Assembly: GCA_039566865.1 (NCBI GenBank) | Contig: CM076945.1 | Location: forward strand, 7,987,501 to 8,051,500 | Origin: Aurelia coerulea | Lineage: Eukaryota > Cnidaria > Scyphozoa > Semaeostomeae > Ulmaridae | Reading direction: 5' to 3' | Length of the DNA: 64,000 bases | Shown: positions 49,315 to 61,973 of the stretch, in pieces | How positions within the stretch are numbered: the first letter of the stretch is position 1 | Layout of the letters: each line of letters starts with the position of its first letter | Translations under genes and position numbers: made by a program | The notes under the pieces: generated by a model | Told to the model about the DNA's origin: nothing | Databases searched by the model: none | What the model saw: the letters and a program-made list of their open reading frames with translations, nothing else

Positions 49315-49707
49315 TTTTTATAAGAATACTATAAATTTTGTCCAGCCTCAATATTCTTAAGAATTTTTCGTTTTGAGCCTGAACATATTCTTAAAGTATT
49401 CTAATTTTTTTTCGAAGCTGTTATGGTTTCAGGGGAACATAGGTAGTTAAAAGAAATGTCATGTCATTACGAGGAAATGGTCAAACGTTCTTAGCTATCA
49501 TAAAGTTTTAAACATGCTTTTTGAAAAAATGAGATACGTCAGTCATGCGATTCTCTGTTATGAACATTGCTAAACAGGCAACTGCCGAAAAATGAAACAC
49601 AAATATGGCGAGCTGAGCCTGAGCAATATTCTTGTGATATTCTTGGAATTTGCATGGTTCTGAGCCTGAATATTCTTATAAACAATATTCTTATAAAAAA
49701 AAGAGTG
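49315..49707. mobile_element. Family 3 MITE, copy 3 (inverted to copy 2)
   Basis: It starts CACTCTTTTTTTTTTATAAG after TA (49313-49314) and ends AAAAAAAAGAGTG before TA (49708-49709). Together with copy 2 it forms an approximately 880-bp imperfect palindrome with a 108-bp spacer. Confidence 0.78.
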
Positions 49708-50045
49708 TATATTGCTAAACATTTTCGTCAGACGCTGGTCACAGTAAGTTGTCAGGTAAGGCCGACAAAGAAGAAGCCATGGGGCGGAGCAACAGGGGGG
49801 ATGCGGAGGGACAAGCCGTCCCACTTTTCCCTAGGGTTAGTCTTTCAAATGGTCTAAATCCGTTGAGAAAATGTCTAAGGAGAGTTTATTTATTTTTAAA
49901 GTTTGACAGACAGGAAAAGGTGTTTCCTAGGGGGAAAAGAGCATTCCTGGGTATTAAAGGTCCCAAAAAATTTAGACCTCATCCATGTTTGTTCCTTTCA
50001 TTTTTTTGTGGCTGACGCCGCTGCTGGATGAAGCGAGAATAAATA

Positions 50046-50346
50046 CACATATTTTGACATGAGAAACAAAACAAAGAATTTGAGCAAGTACTGAAAGTTG
50101 TTCAAAATTAGCAGATTTTGAGCACAATCTTCATGTTTAATACCTGTGCCCCTGTGAACATTTTAAAGCAACGCTTTTTTAACCTTTCGAATGAAGACAT
50201 TACTCGAGTACCTTCCAAGTGATATGATAAAGAAAACAAATGAAAATCAAGTAAAAATATGCTTAAGGGCTCTTTTCTTGAGTTGCTTAAGTTTTTGGCG
50301 GCATGAGAGTTGAGTTCCTTGTAATCAATTTCTCAAAAAAGATAAC
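50046..50346. mobile_element. Family 2 MITE, diverged copy
   Basis: CACATATTTTGACATGAGAA and the family signature lie at the left. Its right end is degraded and abuts the family 1 copy. Confidence 0.55.
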
Positions 50347-50351
50347 AGCTA

Positions 50352-50772
50352 CACGTTTTTTTCATAAGAAACTGGTTTATAAGAAACTAGTACTACGATG
50401 ACTAAAAATTTAAGAAACTCTAGTACTACGCTCAAGAACAGTTAAGAAACTCTAAAACTTTATTTCTGTATGTCTCTCTTATTCTATGTCTCTCTAACAA
50501 AGGTACATTCGTCTTTTCTTGACTTTTAGCTGCAAAATTGGTAAATTTTTGCCTTGATGTGCATGGCTTCTTTTTGATGACAATGTCAATGCAAAATGGA
50601 AGCCCTTTCTCGAGAAGAAGGCTCAACTTCGAACAATACCGCAATTTTAGGCCCAAAAAATAAGAAACTAATTAAGAAACTTTTACTACTAAAACACCGA
50701 AATTTTCATGCAAAATTAAGAAACTTTTAGTACTAAGTGCTGATCCAAGTTTCTTATAGAAAAAAAAACGTG
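50352..50772. mobile_element. Family 1 TA-flanked MITE, copy 3
   Basis: The ends CACGTTTTTTTCATAAGAAA / TTTCTTATAGAAAAAAAAACGTG lie inside TA (50350-50351, 50773-50774). It is nearly identical to 857-1274, including the 74-codon minus frame (50432-50656). Confidence 0.85.
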
Positions 50773-50974
50773 TATTCTCAAAGCCCGTTAAAGTTTCTCT
50801 GCTGTCAATGGCAGGTTAAAAGGTTCAGTGAATAAACTAACTCTTTTTCTCAGCAAAGAATATAATTTTCAGCCTTGCTGTGCACCTTCGTGTAGCGAAA
50901 AGGTTTGAAAGCTAAGGGGTTAGGACAGTAATATAATAGTGACTTGCTAAACTTTACTAAATGTCTAAACTTTA

Positions 50975-51112
50975 GAAAGGCTTTACATATCGGTTTTACA
51001 TGTTCAGACCTTTAAAGAAACTCGTAAGAAACTCCGAGTATTTCAAATCTCATAAATTTTAGAAACTTTCAGTAATGGCTCAAATTCCTAGTTTCTTATA
51101 AAGAAAACCCCT
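50975..51112. repeat. Family 2 MITE, half copy
   Basis: AAGAAACTCGTAAGAAACTC, then the signature and the terminal TTCTTATAAAGAAAA. The left part is missing. Confidence 0.55.
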
Positions 51113-51173
51113 TGCAGCGGAATCTTTAGTAGACGAGAAATCATTGAAAATCCAACTTTCTAAAGATGTTATT

Positions 51174-51524
51174 TGCTTTTTTTATAAGAAAGTGCCCATA
51201 AGAAACTCATCTCTCAGATTGTCAAAAGGATAAGAAACTTCAGTACCAGTACTGACAAAATATAATATAAGTTAAGAAACTATTTGTTTTAATAAAGGAA
51301 ATCCTTAACCTATTTTTCATTTATTTGCACTTGTTTCCTATATCATATTTGGAAAGTCTGAAAATCCTTGTTTTGAAATGTTCACGAGGGCACAGGTAAT
51401 GAATATGACTATTGTTATGGAACCGCTAAGAAACTCGCAAGAAACTGTGAGTACCCAAAATCTGATAATTTTAAGAAACTTTCAGTACAGGCCCAAATAT
51501 ATAGTTTCTTATAAAAAATACGTG
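51174..51524. mobile_element. Family 2 MITE, near-complete copy
   Basis: From TTTTTTTATAAGAAAGTGCC to TTTCTTATAAAAAATACGTG, followed by TA. It ends 121 bp before the large exon. Confidence 0.7.
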
Positions 51525-51645
51525 TATGGTATTATCTGATGAAAAACAACCACATCACCGGTAAAATGATTTGGGGTTCATGTCGAGTGAAGCTCTGATA
51601 CGTATAAAAGATACACTTCTGAGTACTTCCTCTATTCCTTTACAG

Positions 51646-54600
51646 GAGTGGATATGAAAAAAGAGGTGGAATCGATAAGGAAGGCGATGAACCAGCGATT
51701 TAGTGTAGAGAATAGGGAGCTGATTTATAATCCTATGCGATTTCGCAGATTTTGTATGACAAATGGGGCCCCTAGAATTTTTGATGAGATTTTCCATGCA
51801 ATGACAGAAAGAAGGCATTCTGAAAAAAGGAAAGCAAATAACAAACTGTTGACGATGAATACGATCTATAAAATGTGCTATGGGAAAAGTCAAAAATGCA
51901 ATTTCATTCAAAAACAGCATGGAATATATCTAAAGTTCAACCATCTGTCACAGGAAGGTCTGGACACTGAAAAGAAAATAGGTAACACGGTATGCAGCAG
52001 AACAGTAAGTAACGAGATAAGACGTTTGTCCACTGAAAATGCAAATACGATAAAGACAGTGGTCGAAGAAGCAATAGAGCGGGAATGCCTTCTTGTTATG
52101 GTTATTGATGATTACACCACGGTGCACTCCAAACATCGACCAACAGTCTCCACATCATCCGCCGCAACCATGTGCACAATCATCTGCAGAATATTCCCTG
52201 ACGTAAAAGCCATCCCACTGTCACACATTGAAGCTTTTCATGATCCGAATGGCATCAATGTAGAAAATCTTCAAAATGAGATAACAGGTAGCACAGTTAT
52301 GAAAAGAATAGGCCGAACCTTCTCTGACTGCATGCCCGATTGGCTCATCAAGACCTTCTTTGACCCTGAAAGTGAACGACATCGTTTACAAACGCATATG
52401 TATCACGAGTCTGATAATCTTAGAAAGATGCGATCATTGGACAATTTGTACCTCGTTGACTTCACAGAGCAACCATTGAAAAGTCAGCGTAACTTCGAAG
52501 AGGCACTAGACATTGGTTGTTCTTCACTCGGGCGATACATGGAACGATTTGCAGTTTTAGTACCTGGTGACTGGCCTGCACAGTTCTATGTTCGCAGAGC
52601 AGTTTATAGCTCCTGTAAGTATCCAAATCAGAACAACTCTGACGAAGTGCAGCCCATTGACATGACGGAATTTACTTGCCCACGACAAGCAGTAGTGCCA
52701 TTACTCGGACCATTACATGTTGCTCTAAACGGAAAGGAAGACGTGATGCAAAATTATCATACATTCTTTAAGTTCGTGTACGAAAGTATTTTCCCCAACA
52801 GCAAATTGGCTGATAAACCAAAACCATGGCGAACAGCTTTCTTGCTGGAAGTTACATACGGTGGATGGACATTGATTCGTTCGAAGGTCAAAAAAATCTT
52901 CAGCAAGTGCAAACTCCCATTGTGTGGCATATTCATCAATCTTCTCGACAACTACCTTCCCTTGGTCTTATCAATGTACAGTGTATCTTTTCGGTTGAAC
53001 AACTTTGAACAATACCATGATGCTATGATCTTCATTTGGATTATGTTCTACTGCTTTCGCCGTCATCATTATGACAAAGCACCATTGGTTTGGCTTTCTA
53101 ACATGTTGCATTGGAAAAGAAATTGCCCTGGTCTTTACCAAATGATCAGCAGCTATCTTCCAGTGACAGATGAGTATCCAGTTGAAAACACCCATTCCAT
53201 CATAAGGGCACAGACATGTGATGGAGACTCACCTGCAATACTGACAAAAAAGGCAAAGGCGGTCTTCCAATCAAAACGCGAGCAGCATCTCTTCAGAAGT
53301 ACATTCACGCCACCAAAGCATTTCTCCTTTCATCGCAATCAACTAGAACATCTGAAAATATCATGTTCTGAGATTTTATCAGCGGTTTTCTCAAGACTTT
53401 CCGAACTTAATCCTGCTTCTGATCTTGGAACCTCGAAGTTAGATGCGATGCTGAATTCCTTCAACCCTCCCACACCATCATTGAACTGCCTTCCTCTTGG
53501 CTACCACACCGGACATCCTCCAAATCCAAACCTAAGGTGTGACCTGCCAGGCTGCAGTTTCAATGAAAATGATGCAGACTGGTATTTGATAGAAGCATGC
53601 CAGCATTCCTTCCATGTGCATTGTGTAAAATCTACGGGAATTTGTCCAATTTGTCGGCTGCACCTTCGAGATACCATTGAGCGTCTTGGCGGAAAGGCAG
53701 CGAGTGCCATTATACATGATGATATGAGCTCGCACGTTGAGTGCCAAGATGACGATGACGACGATGAAGGGAATGACAAAACGTCTGCATCTGATGTTCC
53801 TTCACTTACAGAAAACTTAGACGCTATCATCAAACAACTCAGCAGTAAAATTGACCAGCTTTTGCCATTCCTGCCGTCAAGGGAAAGTTCTGCAGGTGCA
53901 GAAACGCAACTTCAACTATCTACAGAGAAGAGACCTCCCCACTGCAAGAAATGCGGCCACATCAAGAAGGGTCACAAGAAGGGTCCAGAGACCATGTGCC
54001 CTCTTTGTCCACGAAGAATCTGCTCACAAAAAGATAAGACCATTCCTTGCAATTGCGACTGGCATCTTGGCAAGGTGTGTACAACAAAGGATTCCCCCAT
54101 TGCGCTTTCACGTCTTGATGCAGGGGGGATAACCGAATTTACATTTCCAAGTGATATTTGCCAGTCTGGTCTACGATATGGCGCAGAAAGCAACTCCTGC
54201 ACTGCCATTGCAACTCTTGTTTGCCAGTATGTTTTGAGGGGCAGGTTTCTCAAAGAAAGCCATTTCCACGACACAGGATCTCTGGCGACGTCATTCAGGG
54301 AGATCATGCAGGAAGGAAACGTCTTGTATGGATCAATCGATGAAATTGACCAGCAGCCTAACCTTTCTGCGGAAGAAGTGATTCAACATTCGAATCGGGA
54401 CCTGATGCTCTACATGCCAGAGAGTTACTGTGGCATATATGACATGCATGCTTTGGCCGAAAAGTTAACATTGCTCAGAGATGTCAATGATCAATTTGCT
54501 TGCGTGCTGAACATTCCACCTGATAAGTCTGTTGCCATTTGCATAGCACACAATCGGTTATGTTTCCTTGACAGCCATAGGCACGGTAGTAGAGGTGCAG

Positions 54601-54728
54601 TGATTGCCATTACTGGTGACGATAAAATTGAGGAGATGTGTCATTATTTGGAGAACTTCTTTAAAAGACATTATAAACAAGGTATTTACATGAGTAACCT
54701 TACATTGCTTGCAAGTGTCTCAGCATAG
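51646..54728 (+). CDS. Transposase-like / RING-like / cysteine-peptidase-like protein, last exon
   Basis: One uninterrupted exon of about 1027 codons after the acceptor TTCCTTTACAG. Numbered from the GTG at 51648, the N-terminal half has VIDDYTT with Asp154-Asp155, GPLHVALN at about 354-361, and EYPVENTH at about 509-516. These are spaced acidic and His motifs reminiscent of, but not proving, a DDE/RNase-H-like nuclease. I have a weak impression of the DUF6589 type. Residues 630-680 hold a RING-like C/H cluster (CDLPGC...CQHSFHVHC...CPIC). An acidic run, probable coiled coil and a second Cys-rich cluster (CKKCGH...CPLC...CNCDWH) follow. The C-terminus has NSCTAIA (Cys851) and FLDSHRHG (Asp975, His977), as in papain-fold deubiquitinase-like peptidases. 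It is likely spliced to 47593-47977. There are no terminal inverted repeats I can tie to it, so it could be domesticated. It lies in the inferred iGluR B intron. Confidence 0.75.
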
Positions 54729-55158
54729 AAAGGGAATTTGAAGCATAATCCACCTTCTCAAGATAAGAGGCGCCAAAGCGGAAGACTTTAGCTGCATCAG
54801 ATTTTGCATTTTTGAGGCTAAAGTCTTCTTCAACGTACAATATTAGTATGCCAGGTCTCCCAAAAAAGAATACAGATTTAGTTGGATCAAGCAATGTGAA
54901 TTTAGCTTTAATTAGGGCCTGTTTATATGAGGCGAGCCAGCCCGCCTGACTGGGCTGGCTCGCCTGGGCGGGATGATTTTAGTTTGTGTTTATATGAGTG
55001 AAAACTATCCCGGCCAGACGGGCTGGCCTCGTAATGCTGCATGTTATGACGTATCAAGGGATTTTGAAAGACAATGGCAGACAAAGACTTTCAAATTAAA
55101 CAATGCAGTCGCACCTACACAAATCAATTACGCAAATCAATCAATCAATCACACAGTT
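54729..55158. other. 3' flank with two hairpins
   Basis: GGAAGACTTTAGC (54780-54792) pairs with GCTAAAGTCTTC (54818-54829). GGCGAGCCAGCCCGCC (54931-54946) pairs with the following GGGCTGGCTCGCC. The second is bounded by GTTTATATGAG blocks and is probably a small foldback. Confidence 0.5.
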
Positions 55159-58100
55159 GATAACACAGTTTGCAGCAACCAAAGAAACAGAATTTTCTTG
55201 AGTTTCACAATTTTCCCAAATAATTGCAGCACATCAAAATATTGCTAAAACATTCATAATTTTGATTCTTAAAAAATTTGTTTGCGGGCATGGGCCAATT
55301 TTTTGTTTTTCAGGTCCTTTGAGGGCACATTTTGTCCCTTTTCCCTATTGACTTTGTGTTGATAACACAGTTTGCAGTAACCTAAGAAACTGAATTTTCT
55401 TGAGTTTCACAATTTTCCCAAATAATTGCAGCACATCAAAATATTGCTAAAACATTCCTAATTTTGATTCTTAAAAAATTTGTTTGCGGGCATGGGCCAA
55501 TTTTTTGTTTTTCAGGTCCTTTGAGGGCACATTTTGTCCCTTTTCCCTATTGACTTTGTGTTGATAACACAGTTTGCAGTAACCTAAGAAACTGAATTTT
55601 CTTGAGTTTCACAATTTTCCCAAATAATTGCAGCACATCAAAATATTGCTAAAACATTCCTAATTTTGATTCTTAAAAAATTTGTTTGCGGGCATGGGCC
55701 AATTTTTTGTTTTTCAGGTCCTTTGAGGGCACATTTTGTCCCTTTTCCCTATTGACTTTGTGCTGATAACACAGTTTGCAGCAACCTAAGAAACTGAATT
55801 TTCTTGAGTTTCACAATTTTCCCAAATAATTGCAGCACATCAAAATATTGCTAAAACATTCCTAATTTTGATTCTTAAAAAAATTGTTTGCGGGCATGGG
55901 CCAATTTTTTGTTTTTCAGGTCCTTTGAGGGCACAGTTTGTCCCTTTTCCCTATTGACTTTGTGTTGATAACACAGTTTGCAGCAACCAAAGAAACTGAA
56001 TTTTCTTGAGTTTCACAATTTTCCCAAATAATTGCTGCACATCAAAATATTGCTAAAACATTCCTAATTTTGATTCTTAAAAAATTTGTTTGCGGGCATG
56101 GGCCAATTTTTTGTTTTTCAGGTCCTTTGAGGGCACATTTTGTCCCTTTTCCCTATTGACTTTGTGCTGATAACACAGTTTGCAGCAACCTAAGAAACTG
56201 AATTTTCTTGAGTTTCACAATTTTCCCAAATAATTGCAGCACATCAAAATATTGCTAAAACATTCCTAATTTTGATTCTTAAAAAAATTGTTTGCGGGCA
56301 TGGGCCAATTTTTTGTTTTTCAGGTCCTTTGAGGGCACAGTTTGTCCCTTTTCCCTATTGACTTTGTGTTGATAACACAGTTTGCAGCAACCAAAGAAAC
56401 TGAATTTTCTTGAGTTTCACAATTTTCCCAAATAATTGCTGCACATCAAAATATTGCTAAAACATTCCTAATTTTGATTCTTAAAAAATTTGTTTGCGGG
56501 CATGGGCCAATTTTTTGTTTTTCAGGTCCTTTGAGGGCACATTTTGTCCCTTTTCCCTATTGACTTTGTGCTGATAACACAGTTTGCAGCAACCTAAGAA
56601 ACTGAATTTTCTTGAGTTTCACAATTTTCCCAAATAATTGCTGCACATCAAAATATTGCTAAAACATTCCTAATTTTGATTCTTAAAAAATTTGTTTGCG
56701 GGCATGGGCCAATTTTTTGTTTTTCAGGTCCTTTGAGGGCACATTTTGTCCCTTTTCCCTATTGACTTTGTGCTGATAACACAGTTTGCAGCAACCTAAG
56801 AAACTGAATTTTCTTGAGTTTCACAATTTTCCCAAATAATTGCAGCACATCAAAATATTGCTAAAACATTCCTAATTTTGATTCTTAAAAAATTTGTTTG
56901 CGGGCATGGGCCAATTTTTTGTTTTTCAGGTCCTTTGAGGGCACATTTTGTCCCTTTTCCCTATTGACTTTGTGTTGATAACACAGTTTGCAGCAACCAA
57001 AGAAACAGAATTTTCTTGAGTTTCACAATTTTCCCAAATAATTGCAGCACATCAAAATATTGCTAAAACATTCCTAATTTTGATTCTTAAAAAATTTGTT
57101 TGCGGGCATGGGCCAATTTTTTGTTTTTCAGGTCCTTTGAGGGCACATTTTGTCCCTTTTCCCTATTGACTTTGTGCTGATAACACAGTTTGCAGCAACC
57201 TAAGAAACTGAATTTTCTTGAGTTTCACAATTTTCCCAAATAATTGCAGCACATCAAAATATTGCTAAAACATTCCTAATTTTGATTCTTAAAAAATTTG
57301 TTTGCGGGCATGGGCCAATTTTTTGTTTTTCAGGTCCTTTGAGGGCACATTTTGTCCCTTTTCCCTATTGACTTTGTGTTGATAACACAGTTTGCAGTAA
57401 CCTAAGAAACTGAATTTTCTTGAGTTTCACAATTTTCCCAAATAATTGCAGCACATCAAAATATTGCTAAAACATTCCTAATTTTGATTCTTAAAAAATT
57501 TGTTTGCGGGCATGGGCCAATTTTTTGTTTTTCAGGTCCTTTGAGGGCACAGTTTGTCCCTTTTCCCTATTGACTTTGTGTTGATAACACAGTTTGCAGT
57601 AACCTAAGAAACTGAATTTTCTTGAGTTTCACAATTTTCCCAAATAATTGCTGCACATCAAAATATTGCTAAAACATTCCTAATTTTGATTCTTAAAAAA
57701 TTTGTTTGCGGGCATGGGCCAATTTTTTGTTTTTCAGGTCCTTTGAGGGCACATTTTGTCCCTTTTCCCTATTGACTTTGTGCTGATAACACAGTTTGCA
57801 GCAACCTAAGAAACTGAATTTTCTTGAGTTTCACAATTTTCCCAAATAATTGCTGCACATCAAAATATTGCTAAAACATTCCTAATTTTGATTCTTAAAA
57901 AATTTGTTTGCGGGCATGCGCCAATTTTTTGTTTTTCAGGTCCTTTGAGGGCACATTTTGTCCCTTTTCCCTATTGACTTTGTGCTGATAACACAGTTTG
58001 CAGCAACCTAAGAAACTGAATTTTCTTGAGTTTCACAATTTTCCCAAATAATTGCTGCACATCAAAATATTGCTAAAACATTCCTAATTTTGATTCTTAA

Positions 58101-61100
58101 AAAATTTGTTTGCGGGCATGGGCCAATTTTTTGTTTTTCAGGTCCTTTGAGGGCACATTTTGTCCCTTTTCCCTATTGACTTTGTGCTGATAACACAGTT
58201 TGCAGCAACCTAAGAAACTGAATTTTCTTGAGTTTCACAATTTTCCCAAATAATTGCAGCACATCAAAATATTGCTAAAACATTCCTAATTTTGATTCTT
58301 AAAAAATTTGTTTGCGGGCATGGGCCAATTTTTTGTTTTTCAGGTCCTTTGAGGGCACATTTTGTCCCTTTTCCCTATTGACTTTGTGTTGATAACACAG
58401 TTTGCAGCAACCAAAGAAACAGAATTTTCTTGAGTTTCACAATTTTCCCAAATAATTGCAGCACATCAAAATATTGCTAAAACATTCCTAATTTTGATTC
58501 TTAAAAAATTTGTTTGCGGGCATGGGCCAATTTTTTGTTTTTCAGGTCCTTTGAGGGCACATTTTGTCCCTTTTCCCTATTGACTTTGTGCTGATAACAC
58601 AGTTTGCAGCAACCTAAGAAACTGAATTTTCTTGAGTTTCACAATTTTCCCAAATAATTGCAGCACATCAAAATATTGCTAAAACATTCCTAATTTTGAT
58701 TCTTAAAAAATTTGTTTGCGGGCATGGGCCAATTTTTTGTTTTTCAGGTCCTTTGAGGGCACATTTTGTCCCTTTTCCCTATTGACTTTGTGTTGATAAC
58801 ACAGTTTGCAGTAACCTAAGAAACTGAATTTTCTTGAGTTTCACAATTTTCCCAAATAATTGCAGCACATCAAAATATTGCTAAAACATTCCTAATTTTG
58901 ATTCTTAAAAAATTTGTTTGCGGGCATGGGCCAATTTTTTGTTTTTCAGGTCCTTTGAGGGCACAGTTTGTCCCTTTTCCCTATTGACTTTGTGTTGATA
59001 ACACAGTTTGCAGTAACCTAAGAAACTGAATTTTCTTGAGTTTCACAATTTTCCCAAATAATTGCTGCACATCAAAATATTGCTAAAACATTCCTAATTT
59101 TGATTCTTAAAAAATTTGTTTGCGGGCATGGGCCAATTTTTTGTTTTTCAGGTCCTTTGAGGGCACATTTTGTCCCTTTTCCCTATTGACTTTGTGCTGA
59201 TAACACAGTTTGCAGCAACCTAAGAAACTGAATTTTCTTGAGTTTCACAATTTTCCCAAATAATTGCTGCACATCAAAATATTGCTAAAACATTCCTAAT
59301 TTTGATTCTTAAAAAATTTGTTTGCGGGCATGGGCCAATTTTTTGTTTTTCAGGTCCTTTGAGGGCACATTTTGTCCCTTTTCCCTATTGACTTTGTGTT
59401 GATAACACAGTTTGCAGTAACCTAAGAAACTGAATTTTCTTGAGTTTCACAATTTTCCCAAATAATTGCAGCACATCAAAATATTGCTAAAACATTCCTA
59501 ATTTTGATTCTTAAAAAATTTGTTTGCGGGCATGGGCCAATTTTTTGTTTTTCAGGTCCTTTGAGGGCACATTTTGTCCCTTTTCCCTATTGACTTTGTG
59601 CTGATAACACAGTTTGCAGCAACCTAAGAAACTGAATTTTCTTGAGTTTCACAATTTTCCCAAATAATTGCAGCACATCAAAATATTGCTAAAACATTCC
59701 TAATTTTGATTCTTAAAAAATTTGTTTGCGGGCATGGGCCAATTTTTTGTTTTTCAGGTCCTTTGAGGGCACATTTTGTCCCTTTTCCCTATTGACTTTG
59801 TGTTGATAACACAGTTTGCAGCAACCAAAGAAACAGAATTTTCTTGAGTTTCACAATTTTCCCAAATAATTGCAGCACATCAAAATATTGCTAAAACATT
59901 CCTAATTTTGATTCTTAAAAAATTTGTTTGCGGGCATGGGCCAATTTTTTGTTTTTCAGGTCCTTTGAGGGCACATTTTGTCCCTTTTCCCTATTGACTT
60001 TGTGTTGATAACACAGTTTGCAGCAACCAAAGAAACTGAATTTTCTTGAGTTTCACAATTTTCCCAAATAATTGCAGCACATCAAAATATTGCTAAAACA
60101 TTCCTAATTTTGATTCTTAAAAAATTTGTTTGCGGGCATGGGCCAATTTTTTGTTTTTCAGGTCCTTTGAGGGCACATTTTGTCCCTTTTCCCTATTGAC
60201 TTTGTGTTGATAACACAGTTTGCAGTAACCTAAGAAACTGAATTTTCTTGAGTTTCACAATTTTCCCAAATAATTGCAGCACATCAAAATATTGCTAAAA
60301 CATTCCTAATTTTGATTCTTAAAAAATTTGTTTGCGGGCATGGGCCAATTTTTTGTTTTTCAGGTCCTTTGAGGGCACATTTTGTCCCTTTTCCCTATTG
60401 ACTTTGTGCTGATAACACAGTTTGCAGCAACCTAAGAAACTGAATTTTCTTGAGTTTCACAATTTTCCCAAATAATTGCTGCACATCAAAATATTGCTAA
60501 AACATTCCTAATTTTGATTCTTAAAAAATTTGTTTGCGGGCATGGGCCAATTTTTTGTTTTTCAGGTCCTTTGAGGGCACATTTTGTCCCTTTTCCCTAT
60601 TGACTTTGTGTTGATAACACAGTTTGCAGTAACCTAAGAAACTGAATTTTCTTGAGTTTCACAATTTTCCCAAATAATTGCAGCACATCAAAATATTGCT
60701 AAAACATTCCTAATTTTGATTCTTAAAAAATTTGTTTGCGGGCATGGGCCAATTTTTTGTTTTTCAGGTCCTTTGAGGGCACATTTTGTCCCTTTTCCCT
60801 ATTGACTTTGTGTTGATAACACAGTTTGCAGCAACCAAAGAAACTGAATTTTCTTGAGTTTCACAATTTTCCCAAATAATTGCAGCACATCAAAATATTG
60901 CTAAAACATTCCTAATTTTGATTCTTAAAAAATTTGTTTGCGGGCATGGGCCAATTTTTTGTTTTTCAGGTCCTTTGAGGGCACATTTTGTCCCTTTTCC
61001 CTATTGACTTTGTGTTGATAACACAGTTTGCAGTAACCTAAGAAACTGAATTTTCTTGAGTTTCACAATTTTCCCAAATAATTGCAGCACATCAAAATAT

Positions 61101-61190
61101 TGCTAAAACATTCCTAATTTTGATTCTTAAGAAATTTGTTTGCGGGCATGGGCGAATTTGTCTGTTTTCAGGGTCCTTTTAGTCGAAGGG
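55159..61190. repeat. 202-bp satellite array, 30 copies
   Basis: Units begin GATAACACAGTTTGCAG and recur at exactly 202-bp steps from 55159 to 61017 (29 steps, no net indel). Copies differ at a handful of fixed positions, such as GTGCTG versus GTGTTG, AACCAAAG versus AACCTAAG, GCAGCACA versus GCTGCACA, and GCACATTT versus GCACAGTT. The last copy decays after about 61150. Units at 56573-57986 and 57987-59400 form a duplicated 7-mer. Confidence 0.98.
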
Positions 61191-61451
61191 CACATGTTTC
61201 GTCTTATCCCTGTTGGGTTTGGGTTAGGGTTTATTAAATTAAACGTTGATGCAGCTATTCTGCATTGTAAAAGGTTTGCTAAACTGTCTACGATGTATGA
61301 TTAGAAATCGTTTAACCGTGTTTTTAACTTCGATGTATTTGTATCAAGATAAAATATCTTGTTTGTATTGATCGAAAGTGATGTATTGCCTACGTTTTGG
61401 TTTTTTGATTGAGAGGCCTAGATAAAGATAGTTAGTTTATTACATGCATGT
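61191..61451. other. No recognisable feature
   Basis: Flank of the satellite; AT-rich, no exon supported. Confidence 0.4.
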
Positions 61452-61811
61452 TTATACCTGTTCCGGTATCTGACTTTGTTCAATATGAAATGAACTCATG
61501 TTGACTTGCTGCTTCTTCTTTTTGAATAAATCCTGATTTGGAGCAATCATACCCAACTGTCCTGTGCTTTGAACCGCCTTGGTTTTTCGATTTTCGTCAC
61601 GTGTAATACTGTTTAGGCCCATTTCTCCAAGCCAAATGAGCTTTGATCGCCGTTTGATTTGCATGTATTGACATAGTTCCTTCTTTAAACTCTTTAGCGA
61701 CAACTGATTTACTGTACAACTGGGTGATTCTTCGTTTTCTTCCAAAAAACAATCTTGCTGGGATGAAAAACGACGACGTGAGATCGCTTTTTCCTTATCA
61801 GAGCTGCACAT
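61452..61811 (-). CDS. Hypothetical basic exon, 119 codons
   Basis: An ATG at 61811 opens a Lys/Arg/Ser/Gln-rich frame, with CQYMQIKRRSKLIWLGEMGL in the middle. A GTATAA donor-like sequence lies just before its end (61458). No family recognised. Lack of stops over 360 bases in AT-rich DNA is mildly suggestive. No partner exon found. Confidence 0.3.
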   Translation of the reverse strand: MCSSDKEKAISRRRFSSQQDCFLEENEESPSCTVNQLSLKSLKKELCQYMQIKRRSKLIWLGEMGLNSITRDENRKTKAVQSTGQLGMIAPNQDLFKKKKQQVNMSSFHIEQSQIPEQV

Positions 61812-61973
61812 GTTGACTGAAGCGCCATCAAGAAGTCAAAGAGCACAGGGAAACAAGAGACTCATCGTCATAAGTCTAGGGCTCAGTCCCTTGGGAATTC
61901 TGTGAAGTTTTTTGTGTGTATCTTTCTTGCAAAACAAATTTGGCATCCTATGAAATTGTGATGCCTTCTAATT

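Noticed and set aside
53501..54307. Minus-strand frames over the large exon
   Set aside because: Antisense shadows of the 1026-codon plus-strand frame.
55159..61190. CRISPR-like or gene-family interpretation of the tandem array
   Set aside because: There are no spacers; units are contiguous 202-bp satellite copies without an open frame.
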